Assembly (NCBI RefSeq): GCF_022835695.1
Contig: NZ_BQUV01000001.1
Span: 1-64,000 of the forward strand
DNA from: Bradyrhizobium sp. Ce-3
GTDB taxonomy: Bacteria > Pseudomonadota > Alphaproteobacteria > Rhizobiales > Xanthobacteraceae
Direction: 5' to 3'
DNA length: 64,000 bases
Shown: in pieces, positions 1 through 9,631 of the stretch
Layout: each line of letters starts with the position of its first letter
Position numbering within the stretch: the stretch's first letter is position 1
Program-made: the position numbers and the translations under genes
Notes under the pieces: generated by a model
The model's database searches: none
The model's input: the letters and a program-made list of their open reading frames with translations, nothing else
Told to the model about the DNA's origin: nothing

Positions 1-1
1 C

Positions 2-274
2 GGCTGGCACGGTGGCTATCACCGTGGCGGCGGCTTCTGGCCCGGCGCGGTGGCCGGTGCGGTCGTCGGCGGCGCGCTCGCCTCGGGCGCGTATTATGGC
101 GGCTACGGCCCCGGCTACTATGACGACAGCTACGGCTATTACGACGAACCGTCTGTCGCCGTTGAGGCCGTACCGGGCGGCGACCCGAGCTACTGCGCGC
201 AGCGCTACAAGTCCTACGACCCGGCCTCGGGCACCTATCTCGGCTATGACGGCCTGCGGCACCCCTGCCCGTAA
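2..274 (+). CDS. BA14K-like protein, 5' end missing
   Basis: This is the C-terminal part of a gene that starts before the window. The frame opens at base 2 and encodes a Gly/Tyr-rich stretch (GGYHRGGGFW, then YYGGYGPGYYDDSYGYY) followed by a conserved end, CAQRYKSYDPASGTYLGYDG and RHPC. That ending is typical of the BA14K family of small secreted or surface proteins of Rhizobiales. The hydrophobic stretch AGAVVGGALASGAYY is the glycine-rich transmembrane-like segment these proteins carry. The stop at 272-274 lies just before a strong bidirectional hairpin. The Met at 50 is internal, since coding continues upstream. Its function is not known beyond family membership. Confidence 0.75.
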   Translation, partial: GWHGGYHRGGGFWPGAVAGAVVGGALASGAYYGGYGPGYYDDSYGYYDEPSVAVEAVPGGDPSYCAQRYKSYDPASGTYLGYDGLRHPCP

Positions 275-297
275 TCACGGCCTGAATTCTTAGTTGC

Positions 298-327
298 AAA
301 AAGGGCGGCGGCGACGCCGCCCTTTTT
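298..327. terminator. Bidirectional rho-independent terminator
   Basis: A perfect 13-bp stem (298-310 with 315-327) encloses a 4-base GCGA loop. It starts with AAAAA and ends with TTTTT, so it can stop transcription from both sides. It lies between the converging BA14K-like gene and the EamA transporter gene, and its last T is the first base of the transporter stop codon on the complementary strand. Confidence 0.85.
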
Positions 328-1223
328 CACGTCCGCAGCGCCACCGCGACGGCTGCGAACGTCACCACGAGCGCCGCGATGTCGCTTCCGCTGAGCGGCT
401 CGCGCAGCATCGCCGCTGCCGCCAGCACGCCGACGACGGGCACCAGCAGCGTGCCGATCGATGCCGTCGCTGCCGGCAGCCGCTCCAGCGCCGCAAACCA
501 GCAGACATAGCAAAGGCAGAACTGGATCAGCGTCATGTAGATCATCGACGCCCAGCCGAGCTGCGACAGCGCGGCAAGCTGCGGCTGCTCGATCAGGACG
601 CCGGCGATCGCGATCGGCACGCAGCCGATCGCAAGCTGCCAGGCCGCGAGCGACAGCGGCGGCATCGCGAGCTTGAAGTATTTGGTCAGCACCGTGCCGA
701 GGCCGACGCAGAGCGCGCCGGCCAGCGCGAACAGGATGCCCGGCAATTTGCCGAGGCTTGCGTCGATCCCGCCGCCGCCGATCAGCGCGCCGATCCCGGC
801 GAGCGCCACGCCAAGCGCTAGCGCGCGCGGCAGCGACACGCGCTCGCCGAGCACCGGCCAGGCTACCAGCGCGACCCACACCGGGATCGAGATCCCGAGC
901 ACGGCCGCCTCGCTGGCGCGAAGCCAGATCAGCGCGAGGCCCATCGATGCGACCCAGCCGCCGATCGCAAGCGTCGAGACCAAGGCAAGCCGCAACCACA
1001 TGCCGTCGGGGACGCGCAGAGTCTCGCCGCGCGCGAGCGCGATCAGCCCGAGCGCCAGCGCGCCGACCACGCCGCAGAGTCCGCGCGACGACAGCGGCGG
1101 CCATTCGTTAAGCAGGAACTTCATGATCGGAAAGTTGAGGCCCCAGCCGGTCGAGGCGACGACCAGGAATGCGAGGCCGAGCGGTGACAGCGGAGCGCGG
1201 CCGGCGACTGGAACTGCGGTCAT
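327..1223 (-). CDS. EamA/DMT family transporter
   Basis: A 298-aa integral inner-membrane protein of the drug/metabolite transporter superfamily. About ten hydrophobic helices are seen, arranged as two EamA repeats. The N-terminal helix has the family-type motif STGWGLNFPIMK, and the second repeat ends with VPVVGVLAAAAMLREPL, the usual helix-kink-Glu-Pro motif. Length fits the family (about 300 aa). The substrate cannot be read from sequence. It closely resembles the second EamA protein at 4071-4964, and the two flank a two-component pair. The gene converges on the BA14K-like gene. Confidence 0.9.
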   Translation of the reverse strand: MTAVPVAGRAPLSPLGLAFLVVASTGWGLNFPIMKFLLNEWPPLSSRGLCGVVGALALGLIALARGETLRVPDGMWLRLALVSTLAIGGWVASMGLALIWLRASEAAVLGISIPVWVALVAWPVLGERVSLPRALALGVALAGIGALIGGGGIDASLGKLPGILFALAGALCVGLGTVLTKYFKLAMPPLSLAAWQLAIGCVPIAIAGVLIEQPQLAALSQLGWASMIYMTLIQFCLCYVCWFAALERLPAATASIGTLLVPVVGVLAAAAMLREPLSGSDIAALVVTFAAVAVALRT

Positions 1224-1404
1224 GGACCTGTCGTAATGTGGTCGGACAAATACAAGTGATCGGTATCAGGGCTAGCTGGAAATCCGCTTGTCAGCAAACA
1301 GCATATGCATTCTATGATACAGACTTTCCGTCCGGGTTCCGCCTTAATCGGCGGACGGGCCAAGCGAGTCGCCGGCACGCGAGGCCGTAGCAAGAGGATG
1401 CATC

Positions 1405-1809
1405 GTGCCGAGCGTTCTCGTGGTCGATGACGACCCGATGGTGTGCGTTGCCATCGAGGTGTGTTTGCAGCGCCAGGGCTTCGACGTCACCGTCGCCGAT
1501 GGCGGTGAAGCGGGCATGCGCGCGCTGGAGAAGGCGACGTTCGACGTCATGCTGGTCGACGTCTTCATGCCGCATATGCGCGGCTTCGAGGCGATCCGCA
1601 TCTTCCACGAACGCGCCCCCGATATTCCGGTCATCGCGATGTCGGGCTATGCCTTCGCCAATGCCGACCGGGCGCCGGACTTCCTGCGGATGACCATCGA
1701 GCTCGGCGCGTCGGCCTGCCTGCGCAAGCCGTTTACCCCGCAGGCGCTGCTTGCCGCCGTTAACGAATGTCTTGCGAAGTCCGTTCCTTCCGCTCGTCTT
1801 TCGAAATAA
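1405..1809 (+). CDS. Single-domain response regulator
   Basis: A 134-aa stand-alone receiver (REC) domain with no output domain. It has the acidic pair DDD near residues 8-10, the phosphoacceptor Asp at about 52 in VDVFMPH, a Ser/Thr-type switch residue in AMSG and the conserved Lys in CLRKPF. The start is a GTG at 1405, with an AAGAGG ribosome site at 1392-1397; the nearby ATG at 1398 is out of frame. It lies 19 bases before a hybrid histidine kinase on the same strand, so the two probably form a phosphorelay. Such CheY-like proteins act by protein contact. Confidence 0.92.
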   Translation: MPSVLVVDDDPMVCVAIEVCLQRQGFDVTVADGGEAGMRALEKATFDVMLVDVFMPHMRGFEAIRIFHERAPDIPVIAMSGYAFANADRAPDFLRMTIELGASACLRKPFTPQALLAAVNECLAKSVPSARLSK

Positions 1810-1828
1810 TTGCTCGTACTAATCGTCG

Positions 1829-4066
1829 ATGGCTTCCCAGCGACTCATTCTCGGCAGCGGCCTTGCGATCCTCCTCGTCATCAGCGCGGCGTCGATCGGG
1901 CTGGACGTCAAGTCGCGCAGCGAGATTGATTCGGTCGACCGCACCCTGCGGATCCTGAAATGCATTTCGGACGCGCGTCCGCTGCCGCGCGGCGTCGAGA
2001 GCGCGGCCCGCGGCTTCGCGCTGACCGGCGACGCCTCCTTCGCCGACGAGTTTCGCGAGCAGAGCACCGCCCTCACCGCCGCCTTCGACGAATTGATGGC
2101 CGCGGTGAAGTCGGCCCCGGCGGAAGCCCAGCTGATCACCGGCACCAGGGCAGAGGTCGCGCGCGCCATTGCGCTCGGCGCCGAGCTGATCCGGCTGCGC
2201 AGCGCGGGCGACACCGCCGGCGCCGCGGCGCTGATCTCCGCGGGCGAGAGCCGCGCGCTGATGGACAAGGTCGGCGGCGCGCTCGACCGGCTGGTCACCG
2301 AGGAGCGCCGCCTGCTCGGGCTTCGCACCGAACAGTCGAAGACCTATGGCCGGCTGCTGCTGGCCATCGACCTCGCCGGCGTGGTGATGATCCTGCTGCT
2401 GGCGGTCGCGCTGACGCTGGCGGCGCGGCGCGCCAGCCGCGAATTGCAGGGCGCGCTCAGCGCCACCAAGGCGACCAATCTGTCGCTCGAGGGCAAGGTC
2501 GCCGAACGCACCAAGGATCTCGGCGCCGCGCTCGAGGAGCTGCGCCGTTCCACCTCGGTGATGGAGACCACCTTCCGCACGATGGCTGAAGCGGTGCTGG
2601 TGATCGACAGCGCCGGCGTCGTGCTGCTGTCGAACCCGGCCGCCGAGAAGATGCTGCGCTACAAGCCGGGCATGACGGTCCGGCAGCTGCGCGCCATGAG
2701 CAACGTGTTCCAGGCCGACGGCGAGACGCCGATGCAGGCCGACGACATGCCCTCGGCGAGGGCGCTGCGCGGCGAGGAATTCGACGGGGTGGAATTCATC
2801 GCCAAGCCGGTCCGGGGCGTCCATCCGATCCACCTCGTGGTGTCGGGCCGGCCGTTGCGCGACGGCGACCACGCCATCACCGGCGCGGCGCTGATCTATC
2901 ACGACATCACCGCCTCGCGCGAAACCGAGCACAAGCTGCAGCAGGCGCAGAAGCTCGACGCCATCGGCAAGCTGACCGGCGGCGTCGCGCACGACTTCAA
3001 CAACATGCTGACGGTCATCACCGGCACCACCGAGACGCTGGTCGACAGCCTGCGCAACCAGCCGAAGCTGGCGCAGACCGCCGAGCTGATCGACCGCGCC
3101 GCCGAGCGCTGCCGCGAGCTGATCCAGCATCTGCTCGCCTTCGCCCGCCGTCAGCCGCTGGAGCCGCGCACCGTCGACATCAACGGCACCGTGGTCGACA
3201 TCGCCAAGCTGCTGCGGCCGACGCTCGGCGAGCAGATCGAGATCAATTCGGTGCTGGCGCCCGACGTCGCCAGCGTCCATATCGATCCGTCGCAGCTCGC
3301 CAACTCGCTGCTCAACATGGCGATCAACGCCCGCGACGCGATGCCGAACGGCGGCAAGCTGCTGTTCGAAACCAGCAACATCGTGCTCGACGACGCCTAT
3401 GCCGCCGTCAATCCCGACATCACGCCGGGCCGCTACGTGCTGCTCGCGGTCAGCGACACCGGCACCGGCATGTCGCATGCGGTGCAGGACAAGGTGTTCG
3501 AGCCGTTCTTCACCACCAAGGAGGTCGGCAAGGGCTCCGGGCTCGGCATGAGCATGGTGTACGGCTTCGTCAAGCAGTCCGGCGGCCATATCAAGATCTA
3601 CAGCGAGGAAGGCCACGGCACCACGATCAAGCTCTATCTGCCTCCTGCCCGCGGCCAGGTCGAGGTGGCGGCACCGGAGCCGGAGCCGGTGCGGCGCGGC
3701 AGCGAGGTGATCCTGGTCGTGGAAGACGACCAGCTGGTGCGCAACTACGTCGTCACTCAGCTGACGAGCCTCGGCTACAAGACCATCGCCGTGCCCGAGG
3801 CCCGCGCCGCGCTGGCGCTGGTCGACAAGGGCGAGAAGTTCGATCTCTTGTTCACCGACGTCATCATGCCGGGCGGCATGAACGGCCGCCAGCTCGCCGA
3901 CGAGGTGAGAAAGCGGCGGCCCGGCCTCAAGGTGCTCTACACCTCCGGCTACACCGAGAACGCGATCGTGCATCACGGCCGCCTCGACGAAGGCGTGCTG
4001 CTGTTGGCCAAGCCCTATCGCAAGGCCCAGCTCGCCAGCATGCTGCAGCAGGCGCTCGGCGAGTGA
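1829..4066 (+). CDS. Hybrid sensor histidine kinase with C-terminal receiver
   Basis: A 745-aa membrane-bound kinase. From the N-terminus: a transmembrane helix (about 6-26), a periplasmic CHASE3-like helical region (27-180), a second helix (about 185-205), a coiled linker, a PAS domain (about 245-365), HisKA with His388 in GGVAHDFNNML, HATPase with N-box NMAINARDAMPNGG and G boxes DTGTGM and GKGSGLGM, and a receiver with Asp677 in FTDVIMPGG. The HDFNN H-box is common in rhizobial hybrid kinases. With the upstream stand-alone receiver it probably forms a His-Asp relay. The signal sensed is unknown. The stop lies 4 bases from the converging transporter gene. Confidence 0.93.
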   Translation: MASQRLILGSGLAILLVISAASIGLDVKSRSEIDSVDRTLRILKCISDARPLPRGVESAARGFALTGDASFADEFREQSTALTAAFDELMAAVKSAPAEAQLITGTRAEVARAIALGAELIRLRSAGDTAGAAALISAGESRALMDKVGGALDRLVTEERRLLGLRTEQSKTYGRLLLAIDLAGVVMILLLAVALTLAARRASRELQGALSATKATNLSLEGKVAERTKDLGAALEELRRSTSVMETTFRTMAEAVLVIDSAGVVLLSNPAAEKMLRYKPGMTVRQLRAMSNVFQADGETPMQADDMPSARALRGEEFDGVEFIAKPVRGVHPIHLVVSGRPLRDGDHAITGAALIYHDITASRETEHKLQQAQKLDAIGKLTGGVAHDFNNMLTVITGTTETLVDSLRNQPKLAQTAELIDRAAERCRELIQHLLAFARRQPLEPRTVDINGTVVDIAKLLRPTLGEQIEINSVLAPDVASVHIDPSQLANSLLNMAINARDAMPNGGKLLFETSNIVLDDAYAAVNPDITPGRYVLLAVSDTGTGMSHAVQDKVFEPFFTTKEVGKGSGLGMSMVYGFVKQSGGHIKIYSEEGHGTTIKLYLPPARGQVEVAAPEPEPVRRGSEVILVVEDDQLVRNYVVTQLTSLGYKTIAVPEARAALALVDKGEKFDLLFTDVIMPGGMNGRQLADEVRKRRPGLKVLYTSGYTENAIVHHGRLDEGVLLLAKPYRKAQLASMLQQALGE

Positions 4067-4070
4067 TCCG

Positions 4071-4964
4071 CTACCGCGTCGCCAGCGCGACGCCGGCGAG
4101 CGTGAACAGCAGCGCGGTGATCTGGGTCGGCCCCAGCGGCTCGTGCAGCGCGACGGCGGAGGCAATCACGCCGATCACAGGCACCGCCATGGTCCCGATC
4201 GCCGCCACCGAGGCCGGCAGGCGGGCGAGCGCGGCAAACCAGGCGACATAGGCGACGCAGAACTGGATCAGCGTCGAATAGACCAGCAGCCACCAGCCGA
4301 CCGTCGTCACCTTCTCGATATGCGTGGTCTCGATCATCAGGCCGACGATCGCGATCGGCACGCAGCCGAGGCCGATCTGCCAGGCCGCGGCCGGGATCGG
4401 CGGCATCACCAGCGGGTATTTCTTCGCCAGCACCGTGCCGAGCGCAAAGCCGAAGGCGCCGCCGAGCGCCATGATGATGCCCGGCAGCTTCTCCTGGCTC
4501 GCGGAAATCCCGTTGCCGCCCATGATCGCGGCAAGGCCTGCGAATGCCATCACCAGCGCGATGGTCCGCAACAGCGTCGGCCGCTCGCCGAGCACCGGCC
4601 AGGCGAGCAGCGAAGCCCATACCGGCATGGTGTAGGCGATCAGCGCGGTCTCGCTCGCCGGCAGCCACAGCAGCGCGAGCCCCATCAGCACCATCCAGCC
4701 GGTGACGTTGAGCGCCGCATACAGCACGAGCCGCGGCCACAGCCGGGCCTCGACCTGCAGGCTTTGGCTGCGGATCAGCGCCAGCGCGGCGAGCAGCACC
4801 GCGCCGATCACCCCGGTGGTGCCGCGCAAGGTCAGCGGCGGCAGCTCGCTGAGCAGGAATTTTGTGGACGGCCAGTTGAATCCCCAGCCCACCGAGGTGA
4901 TGGCGAGGAACATCAGGCCGGCGGGCGCAAGGCGCGGCCGCGCTTGAGGCTTATGATCTGTCAT
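4071..4964 (-). CDS. EamA/DMT family transporter (second copy)
   Basis: A 297-aa, roughly ten-helix EamA transporter starting MTDHKPQARPRL. The frame continues upstream to a GTG at 5006, but the ATG at 4964 fits homologous N-termini better. Family-type motifs are SVGWGFNWPSTKFLL near the N-terminus and AVPVIGVIASAVALHEPLGP in the last repeat. These align position by position with the transporter at 327-1223, so the two look like paralogues. The substrate is unknown. The ribosome site is weak. Confidence 0.9.
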   Translation of the reverse strand: MTDHKPQARPRLAPAGLMFLAITSVGWGFNWPSTKFLLSELPPLTLRGTTGVIGAVLLAALALIRSQSLQVEARLWPRLVLYAALNVTGWMVLMGLALLWLPASETALIAYTMPVWASLLAWPVLGERPTLLRTIALVMAFAGLAAIMGGNGISASQEKLPGIIMALGGAFGFALGTVLAKKYPLVMPPIPAAAWQIGLGCVPIAIVGLMIETTHIEKVTTVGWWLLVYSTLIQFCVAYVAWFAALARLPASVAAIGTMAVPVIGVIASAVALHEPLGPTQITALLFTLAGVALATR

Positions 4965-5780
4965 GGAACCCGGCAAGGGCGTGAAGGCGATGTGAGTCGG
5001 CCACACCTTGCCCGTGATTTTGTCGCCCGACCATCACGGCGCTGACATGCCTGATCCTTAAGTTTCCCGTAGGCCTACGTGAGTCCCCAAAATTCAATCC
5101 GGCACGGCGAATAAAAACTTCGCCTGTGAACAGCGGGGCGAACCTCCAATCCACAGGGACCAGGAATTTTTTTGGCTTGGGAATCCCTGAGGACTCACCG
5201 ATAGTTGGCGCGATCACAGGCGCGGCATTGCCCCCTGTTATCCCCCTCCCTCCACCATATTTAGTGTTTGATTCAGAAACTCGTACTAGTCCTTGACGGG
5301 CGCAACGGACATGGCCTAGCTTCAACCTGTTCGGCGCGAGTGTGTTTGGGTCCCCGCCGGTCGCTCCCACAAGGGTTCCAAAATGACCACTCCGCCAGGC
5401 CTTCGGGCCGCGGGTGAAGGGCTTTGCTGCCCTGATTTTGGGCGCCGTAGGAACGACAGAACGGGCCGCGAAGGACCCGGAAACAGAGGGCCGAAACGGC
5501 CCGCGAAAGAAGCGTACGCGTGACGTGTCGCGTGAAGCGTTTTGGGGCGTTGAATGCATGACCCGGAGGACCCGACCAGTCGGGCTCCGCCTGGGATCGT
5601 GCCGCCGCAGGGCCGGGCCAAACCGGCGCCGAGCGGATGAGAGAACAGGCCGGATCCACCGGCTGAGCTGCGGATGACGGGAGGCGTGCCGACACGTGTT
5701 CCCAAGTCCGCGAACAGATAACATTCCGGCAACCCGCGGGGAAACGTGGGACCGGGCAGAAGAAGTGACGGGGCTCGACC
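4965..5780. other. Long non-coding leader upstream of nrdJ
   Basis: This 816-base stretch between the EamA start and the nrdJ start contains no convincing gene. Several ORFs run through it on both strands, but none has a ribosome site or recognisable protein features. It holds the NrdR-box-like site listed separately, then about 510 bases of GC-rich leader with hairpins. Examples are 5462-5468 pairing with 5497-5503 (CGGGCCG/CGGCCCG) and the palindrome at 5571-5584 (CCCGAC-CA-GTCGGG). I looked for the conserved cobalamin-riboswitch B12 box and did not find it. It may be a structured 5' leader. Confidence 0.6.
5252..5267. promoter_or_regulatory. NrdR-box-like site
   Basis: The 16 bases CCACCATATTTAGTGT match the NrdR box consensus (ACACWATATATWGTGT) at 13 of 16 positions. 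They sit in an AT-rich island in otherwise GC-rich sequence. NrdR represses ribonucleotide reductase genes when dATP is abundant. Boxes usually come in pairs about three helical turns apart; I could not find a second good copy at that spacing. The nrdJ start is about 510 bases downstream. Confidence 0.55.
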
Positions 5781-8700
5781 ATGCGAATCGAACGACGCAA
5801 CACCACCAGCGGACAGTCTCCCTATGCCGGGATCAATTTCCGCCTGACCACATCAGAGATCCGCAACCCGGACGGCTCGGTCGTGTTCCGTGCCGAGAAC
5901 GTCGAGGTTCCGGAGTTCTGGTCGCAGGTCGCCTCCGACGTGCTGGCGCAGAAGTATTTCCGCAAGGCCGGCGTTGCCGCGCGCCTGAAGAAGGTCGAGG
6001 AAGAGACCGTGCCGTCGTGGCTGTGGCGTTCGGTGCCCGACACCGAGGCCTTGGCGTCGCTGCCCGAGAACGAGCGCATCGTCGGCGAGACCAGCGCAAA
6101 ACAGGTGTTCGATCGCCTCGCCGGCTGCTGGACCTATTGGGGCTGGAAGGGCGGCTACTTCTCGACCGAAGAAGATGCCCTCGCCTTCTTCGACGAGCTG
6201 CGTTTCCAGCTGGCCAAGCAGATGGTCGCGCCGAACTCGCCGCAGTGGTTCAACACCGGGCTTCATTGGGCCTATGGCGTCGATGGTCCCGGCCAGGGCC
6301 ACTATTACGTCGACTGGAAGACCGGCAAGCTGACAAAATCGAAGTCGGCCTATGAGCATCCGCAGCCGCATGCCTGCTTCATCCAGGGCGTCGGCGACGA
6401 CCTCGTCAACGAGGGCGGCATCATGGACCTCTGGGTGCGCGAGGCGCGCCTGTTCAAGTATGGCTCCGGCACCGGCTCCAACTTCTCCAGCCTGCGCGGC
6501 GAAGGCGAAAAGCTCTCCGGCGGCGGCCGCTCGTCGGGCCTGATGAGCTTCCTCAAGATCGGCGACCGGGCCGCGGGCGCGATCAAGTCGGGCGGCACCA
6601 CGCGTCGTGCGGCCAAGATGGTCGTGGTCGATGCCGATCACCCCGATATCGAGACCTATATCGACTGGAAGGTGAAGGAGGAGCAGAAGGTCGCGGCCCT
6701 CGTCACCGGCTCCAAGATCAACCAGAAGCACCTCAAGGCCGTGATGAAGGCCTGCGTCAACTGCGAAGGTTCTGGCGACGACTGCTTCGATCCCGAGAAG
6801 AACCCCGCGCTCCGTCGCGAGATCAAGCTCGCGCGCCGCAGCCTCGTGCCCGACAACTACATCAAGCGCGTCATCCAGTTCGCCAAGCAGGGCTACAAGG
6901 AGATCTCGTTCGACATCTACGACACCGACTGGGATTCCGAGGCGTACCTCACCGTCTCCGGCCAGAACTCCAACAACTCGGTGTCGCTGAAGGATGACTT
7001 CCTGCGCGCTGTGGAGACCGACGGCGACTGGAATCTGGTGGGACGCACCACCAAGAAGGTGACCAAGACGCTGAAGGCCCGCGACCTCTGGGAGAAGATC
7101 GGTTACGCCGCCTGGGCGTCGGCCGATCCCGGCCTGCACTTCAACACCACGATGAACGACTGGCACACCTGCAAGGCGTCCGGCGACATCCGCGCCTCCA
7201 ATCCGTGCTCGGAATACATGTTCCTGGACGACACGGCGTGCAACCTCGCCTCCGCCAATCTGCTGACGTTCTACAGCACGTCAACCAAGCGGTTCGACAT
7301 CGAGTCCTACGAGCATCTCTGCCGGCTCTGGACCATCGTGCTCGAAATCTCCGTGATGATGGCCCAGTTCCCGTCGAAGGCGATCGCCGAACTGTCCTAC
7401 GAGTTCCGCACCCTCGGCCTCGGCTTCGCCAATATCGGCGGCCTGCTCATGACCATGGGCCTGCCCTATGACAGCAAGGAAGGCCGTTCGCTCTGCGGCG
7501 CGCTGACCGCCGTGATGACCGGCATCTCCTACAAGACCTCGGCGGAGATGGCCGCCGAGCTCGGCACCTTCCCGGGCTACAAGAAGAACGCCGCGCACAT
7601 GCTGCGCGTGATCCGCAACCACCGCCGCGCCGCCCACGGCAACGCGGGTGGCTACGAGGCGCTCTCGGTCAACCCGGTGCCGCTCGATCACGCCTCCTGC
7701 CCGCAGGCCGACATCGTCGCGCATGCCAGGCTGGCATGGGACGACGCGCTGGCGCTCGGCGAGGTCAACGGCTATCGCAACGCCCAGACCACCGTGGTGG
7801 CGCCGACCGGCACCATCGGCCTCGTGATGGATTGCGACACCACCGGCATCGAGCCTGATTTCGCGCTGGTGAAGTTCAAGAAGCTCGCCGGCGGCGGCTA
7901 CTTCAAGATCATCAACCAGGCGGTACCCTCGGCGCTGCGCGCGCTCGGCTATCGCGAAGCTGATATCGCCGAGATCGAGGCCTACGCCGTCGGCCACGGC
8001 TCGCTGTCAAATGCGCCTGCGATCAACGCCTCCACCCTCAAGGCCAAGGGCTTCACCGACGAAGCGATCGCCAAGGTGGAAAAGGCGCTGCCGACCGCGT
8101 TCGACATCAAGTTCGCCTTCAACAAGTGGACTTTTGGCGAAGACTTCATCCGCGACCAGCTCGGCATCGGCGCGGAGGCGATCGCAGCCCCCGGCTTCGA
8201 CCTGCTCCAGGCCGTCGGCTTCACCAAGCGCGAGATCGAAGCCGCCAACGTGCACATCTGCGGCGCGATGACGGTGGAAGGTGCCCCGCATCTGAAGGCC
8301 GAGCACTATCCGGTGTTCGACTGCGCCAACCCCTGCGGCAAGATCGGCAAGCGCTACCTCTCGGTCGAGAGCCACATCCGGATGATGGCGGCCTCGCAGC
8401 CGTTCATCTCGGGCGCCATCTCGAAAACCATCAACATGCCGAACGACGCCACGGTGGAGGACTGCAAGTCCGCCTACCTGCTGTCGTGGAAGCTGGCGCT
8501 GAAGGCCAACGCGCTGTACCGCGACGGCTCGAAACTGTCGCAGCCGCTCAACTCGCAGCTCATCTCCGACGATGAGGACGAGGACGATGCGGTCGAGGCG
8601 CTCTACGAGAAGCCGATGGCCGCGCGTGCCGCCCAGGTCTCGGAGAAGATCGTCGAGAAGCTGGTCGAGCGCATCGTGGTGATGCGCGAGCGCGAGAAGA

Positions 8701-9557
8701 TGCCGGATCGCCGCAAGGGCTACACCCAGAAGGCGGTTGTCGGCGGCCACAAGGTGTATCTGCGCACCGGCGAATATGACGACGGACGGCTCGGCGAGAT
8801 CTTCATCGACATGCACAAGGAAGGCGCAGCACTCCGCTCCTTCATCAACAATTTTGCGATCGCGGTCTCGCTCGGTCTGCAATACGGCGTGCCGCTGGAA
8901 GAGTATGTCGACGCCTTCACCTTCACCCGCTTCGAGCCGGCGGGCCCGGTGCAGGGCAACGACTCCATCAAGTACGCGACCTCGATCCTCGACTATGTGT
9001 TCCGCGAGCTCGCGGTGAGCTACATGGCGCGCTTCGACCTCGCCCATGTCGATCCGAACGAAAGTGGCTTCGACGCGCTCGGCAAGGGCGTCGAGGAAGG
9101 CAAGGAGCCGGATGAGGCCCCCGCCCAGCACCAGGCCACAAAATACCTGTCGAAGGGCCTGACCCGGTCGCGCACCGACAACCTCGTCATCATGCGCGGC
9201 GGCTCGGCGGCGGTCAGCGGCAACGCCGACAACGCCCCCGCCGGCGGTAGCCGCGTCACTGCGCTCGCCTCCCACGGCGCAACCTCGCGCGGCGCCTCCG
9301 ACACCATCGAAGGCGCAGTCGCCCTGAAGCAGGAGGTCAGCCACGACCTCTCGCCGACCGAGAAGCTCGAGGCCCTGAACTGGAGCAAGCCCGGCGCCGC
9401 CGCAGCCGCCGCCCCGTCGAAAGCCGAGCGTCGCGCCGAAGCCAAGGCCAAGGGCTACGAAGGCGAGATGTGCTCGGAGTGCGGCAACTTCACGCTGGTG
9501 CGGAATGGGACTTGTATGAAGTGCGATACTTGCGGCAGCACGACGGGGTGTTCGTGA
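5781..9557 (+). CDS. nrdJ: Adenosylcobalamin-dependent ribonucleotide reductase (class II)
   Basis: A 1258-aa enzyme that reduces ribonucleotides to deoxyribonucleotides using a radical generated from adenosylcobalamin, so it works with or without oxygen. Features seen: an early redox Cys (HACFIQG, near residue 199); the catalytic Asn-x-Cys-x-Glu triad at about 474-478 (NPCSEYMF); the substrate-phosphate loop [17 protein letters not shown] near 676; and a Cys-rich C-terminal tail ([18 protein letters not shown], then [10 protein letters not shown]) that re-reduces the active site. Length and tail are typical of the long alphaproteobacterial NrdJ. The start ATG follows a GGGG ribosome site. 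A probable NrdR box lies far upstream and a terminator directly downstream. Confidence 0.97.
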   Translation: MRIERRNTTSGQSPYAGINFRLTTSEIRNPDGSVVFRAENVEVPEFWSQVASDVLAQKYFRKAGVAARLKKVEEETVPSWLWRSVPDTEALASLPENERIVGETSAKQVFDRLAGCWTYWGWKGGYFSTEEDALAFFDELRFQLAKQMVAPNSPQWFNTGLHWAYGVDGPGQGHYYVDWKTGKLTKSKSAYEHPQPHACFIQGVGDDLVNEGGIMDLWVREARLFKYGSGTGSNFSSLRGEGEKLSGGGRSSGLMSFLKIGDRAAGAIKSGGTTRRAAKMVVVDADHPDIETYIDWKVKEEQKVAALVTGSKINQKHLKAVMKACVNCEGSGDDCFDPEKNPALRREIKLARRSLVPDNYIKRVIQFAKQGYKEISFDIYDTDWDSEAYLTVSGQNSNNSVSLKDDFLRAVETDGDWNLVGRTTKKVTKTLKARDLWEKIGYAAWASADPGLHFNTTMNDWHTCKASGDIRASNPCSEYMFLDDTACNLASANLLTFYSTSTKRFDIESYEHLCRLWTIVLEISVMMAQFPSKAIAELSYEFRTLGLGFANIGGLLMTMGLPYDSKEGRSLCGALTAVMTGISYKTSAEMAAELGTFPGYKKNAAHMLRVIRNHRRAAHGNAGGYEALSVNPVPLDHASCPQADIVAHARLAWDDALALGEVNGYRNAQTTVVAPTGTIGLVMDCDTTGIEPDFALVKFKKLAGGGYFKIINQAVPSALRALGYREADIAEIEAYAVGHGSLSNAPAINASTLKAKGFTDEAIAKVEKALPTAFDIKFAFNKWTFGEDFIRDQLGIGAEAIAAPGFDLLQAVGFTKREIEAANVHICGAMTVEGAPHLKAEHYPVFDCANPCGKIGKRYLSVESHIRMMAASQPFISGAISKTINMPNDATVEDCKSAYLLSWKLALKANALYRDGSKLSQPLNSQLISDDEDEDDAVEALYEKPMAARAAQVSEKIVEKLVERIVVMREREKMPDRRKGYTQKAVVGGHKVYLRTGEYDDGRLGEIFIDMHKEGAALRSFINNFAIAVSLGLQYGVPLEEYVDAFTFTRFEPAGPVQGNDSIKYATSILDYVFRELAVSYMARFDLAHVDPNESGFDALGKGVEEGKEPDEAPAQHQATKYLSKGLTRSRTDNLVIMRGGSAAVSGNADNAPAGGSRVTALASHGATSRGASDTIEGAVALKQEVSHDLSPTEKLEALNWSKPGAAAAAAPSKAERRAEAKAKGYEGEMCSECGNFTLVRNGTCMKCDTCGSTTGCS

Positions 9558-9591
9558 GGGGCTAGCTCACGACGACACAACAATCTGAGAG

Positions 9592-9618
9592 GGCCGCTCC
9601 GCTGTTGAGCGGCCTTTT
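9592..9618 (+). terminator. Terminator of nrdJ
   Basis: An 8-bp perfect stem GGCCGCTC (9592-9599) / GAGCGGCC (9607-9614) with a 7-base loop is followed by TTTT. It lies 35 bases after the nrdJ stop codon. Confidence 0.8.
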
Positions 9619-9631
9619 CGTTATCAGCAGC

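Noticed and set aside
1760-4165. Long ORF on the complementary strand across the hybrid kinase gene
   Set aside because: Its translation is a low-complexity His/Arg/Gln-rich string typical of the antisense of GC-rich genes; the plus-strand frame has clear kinase domains.
5414-5677. Possible small genes in the nrdJ leader
   Set aside because: ORFs on both strands lack ribosome sites and protein-like patterns; the region fits a leader better.
5268-5780. Cobalamin riboswitch upstream of nrdJ
   Set aside because: The conserved B12 box and the other core words were not found by eye; a covariance search would be needed to be sure.
5853-9344. Two long ORFs antisense to nrdJ
   Set aside because: They have no domain, no ribosome site and the codon pattern of a shadow; nrdJ is certain.
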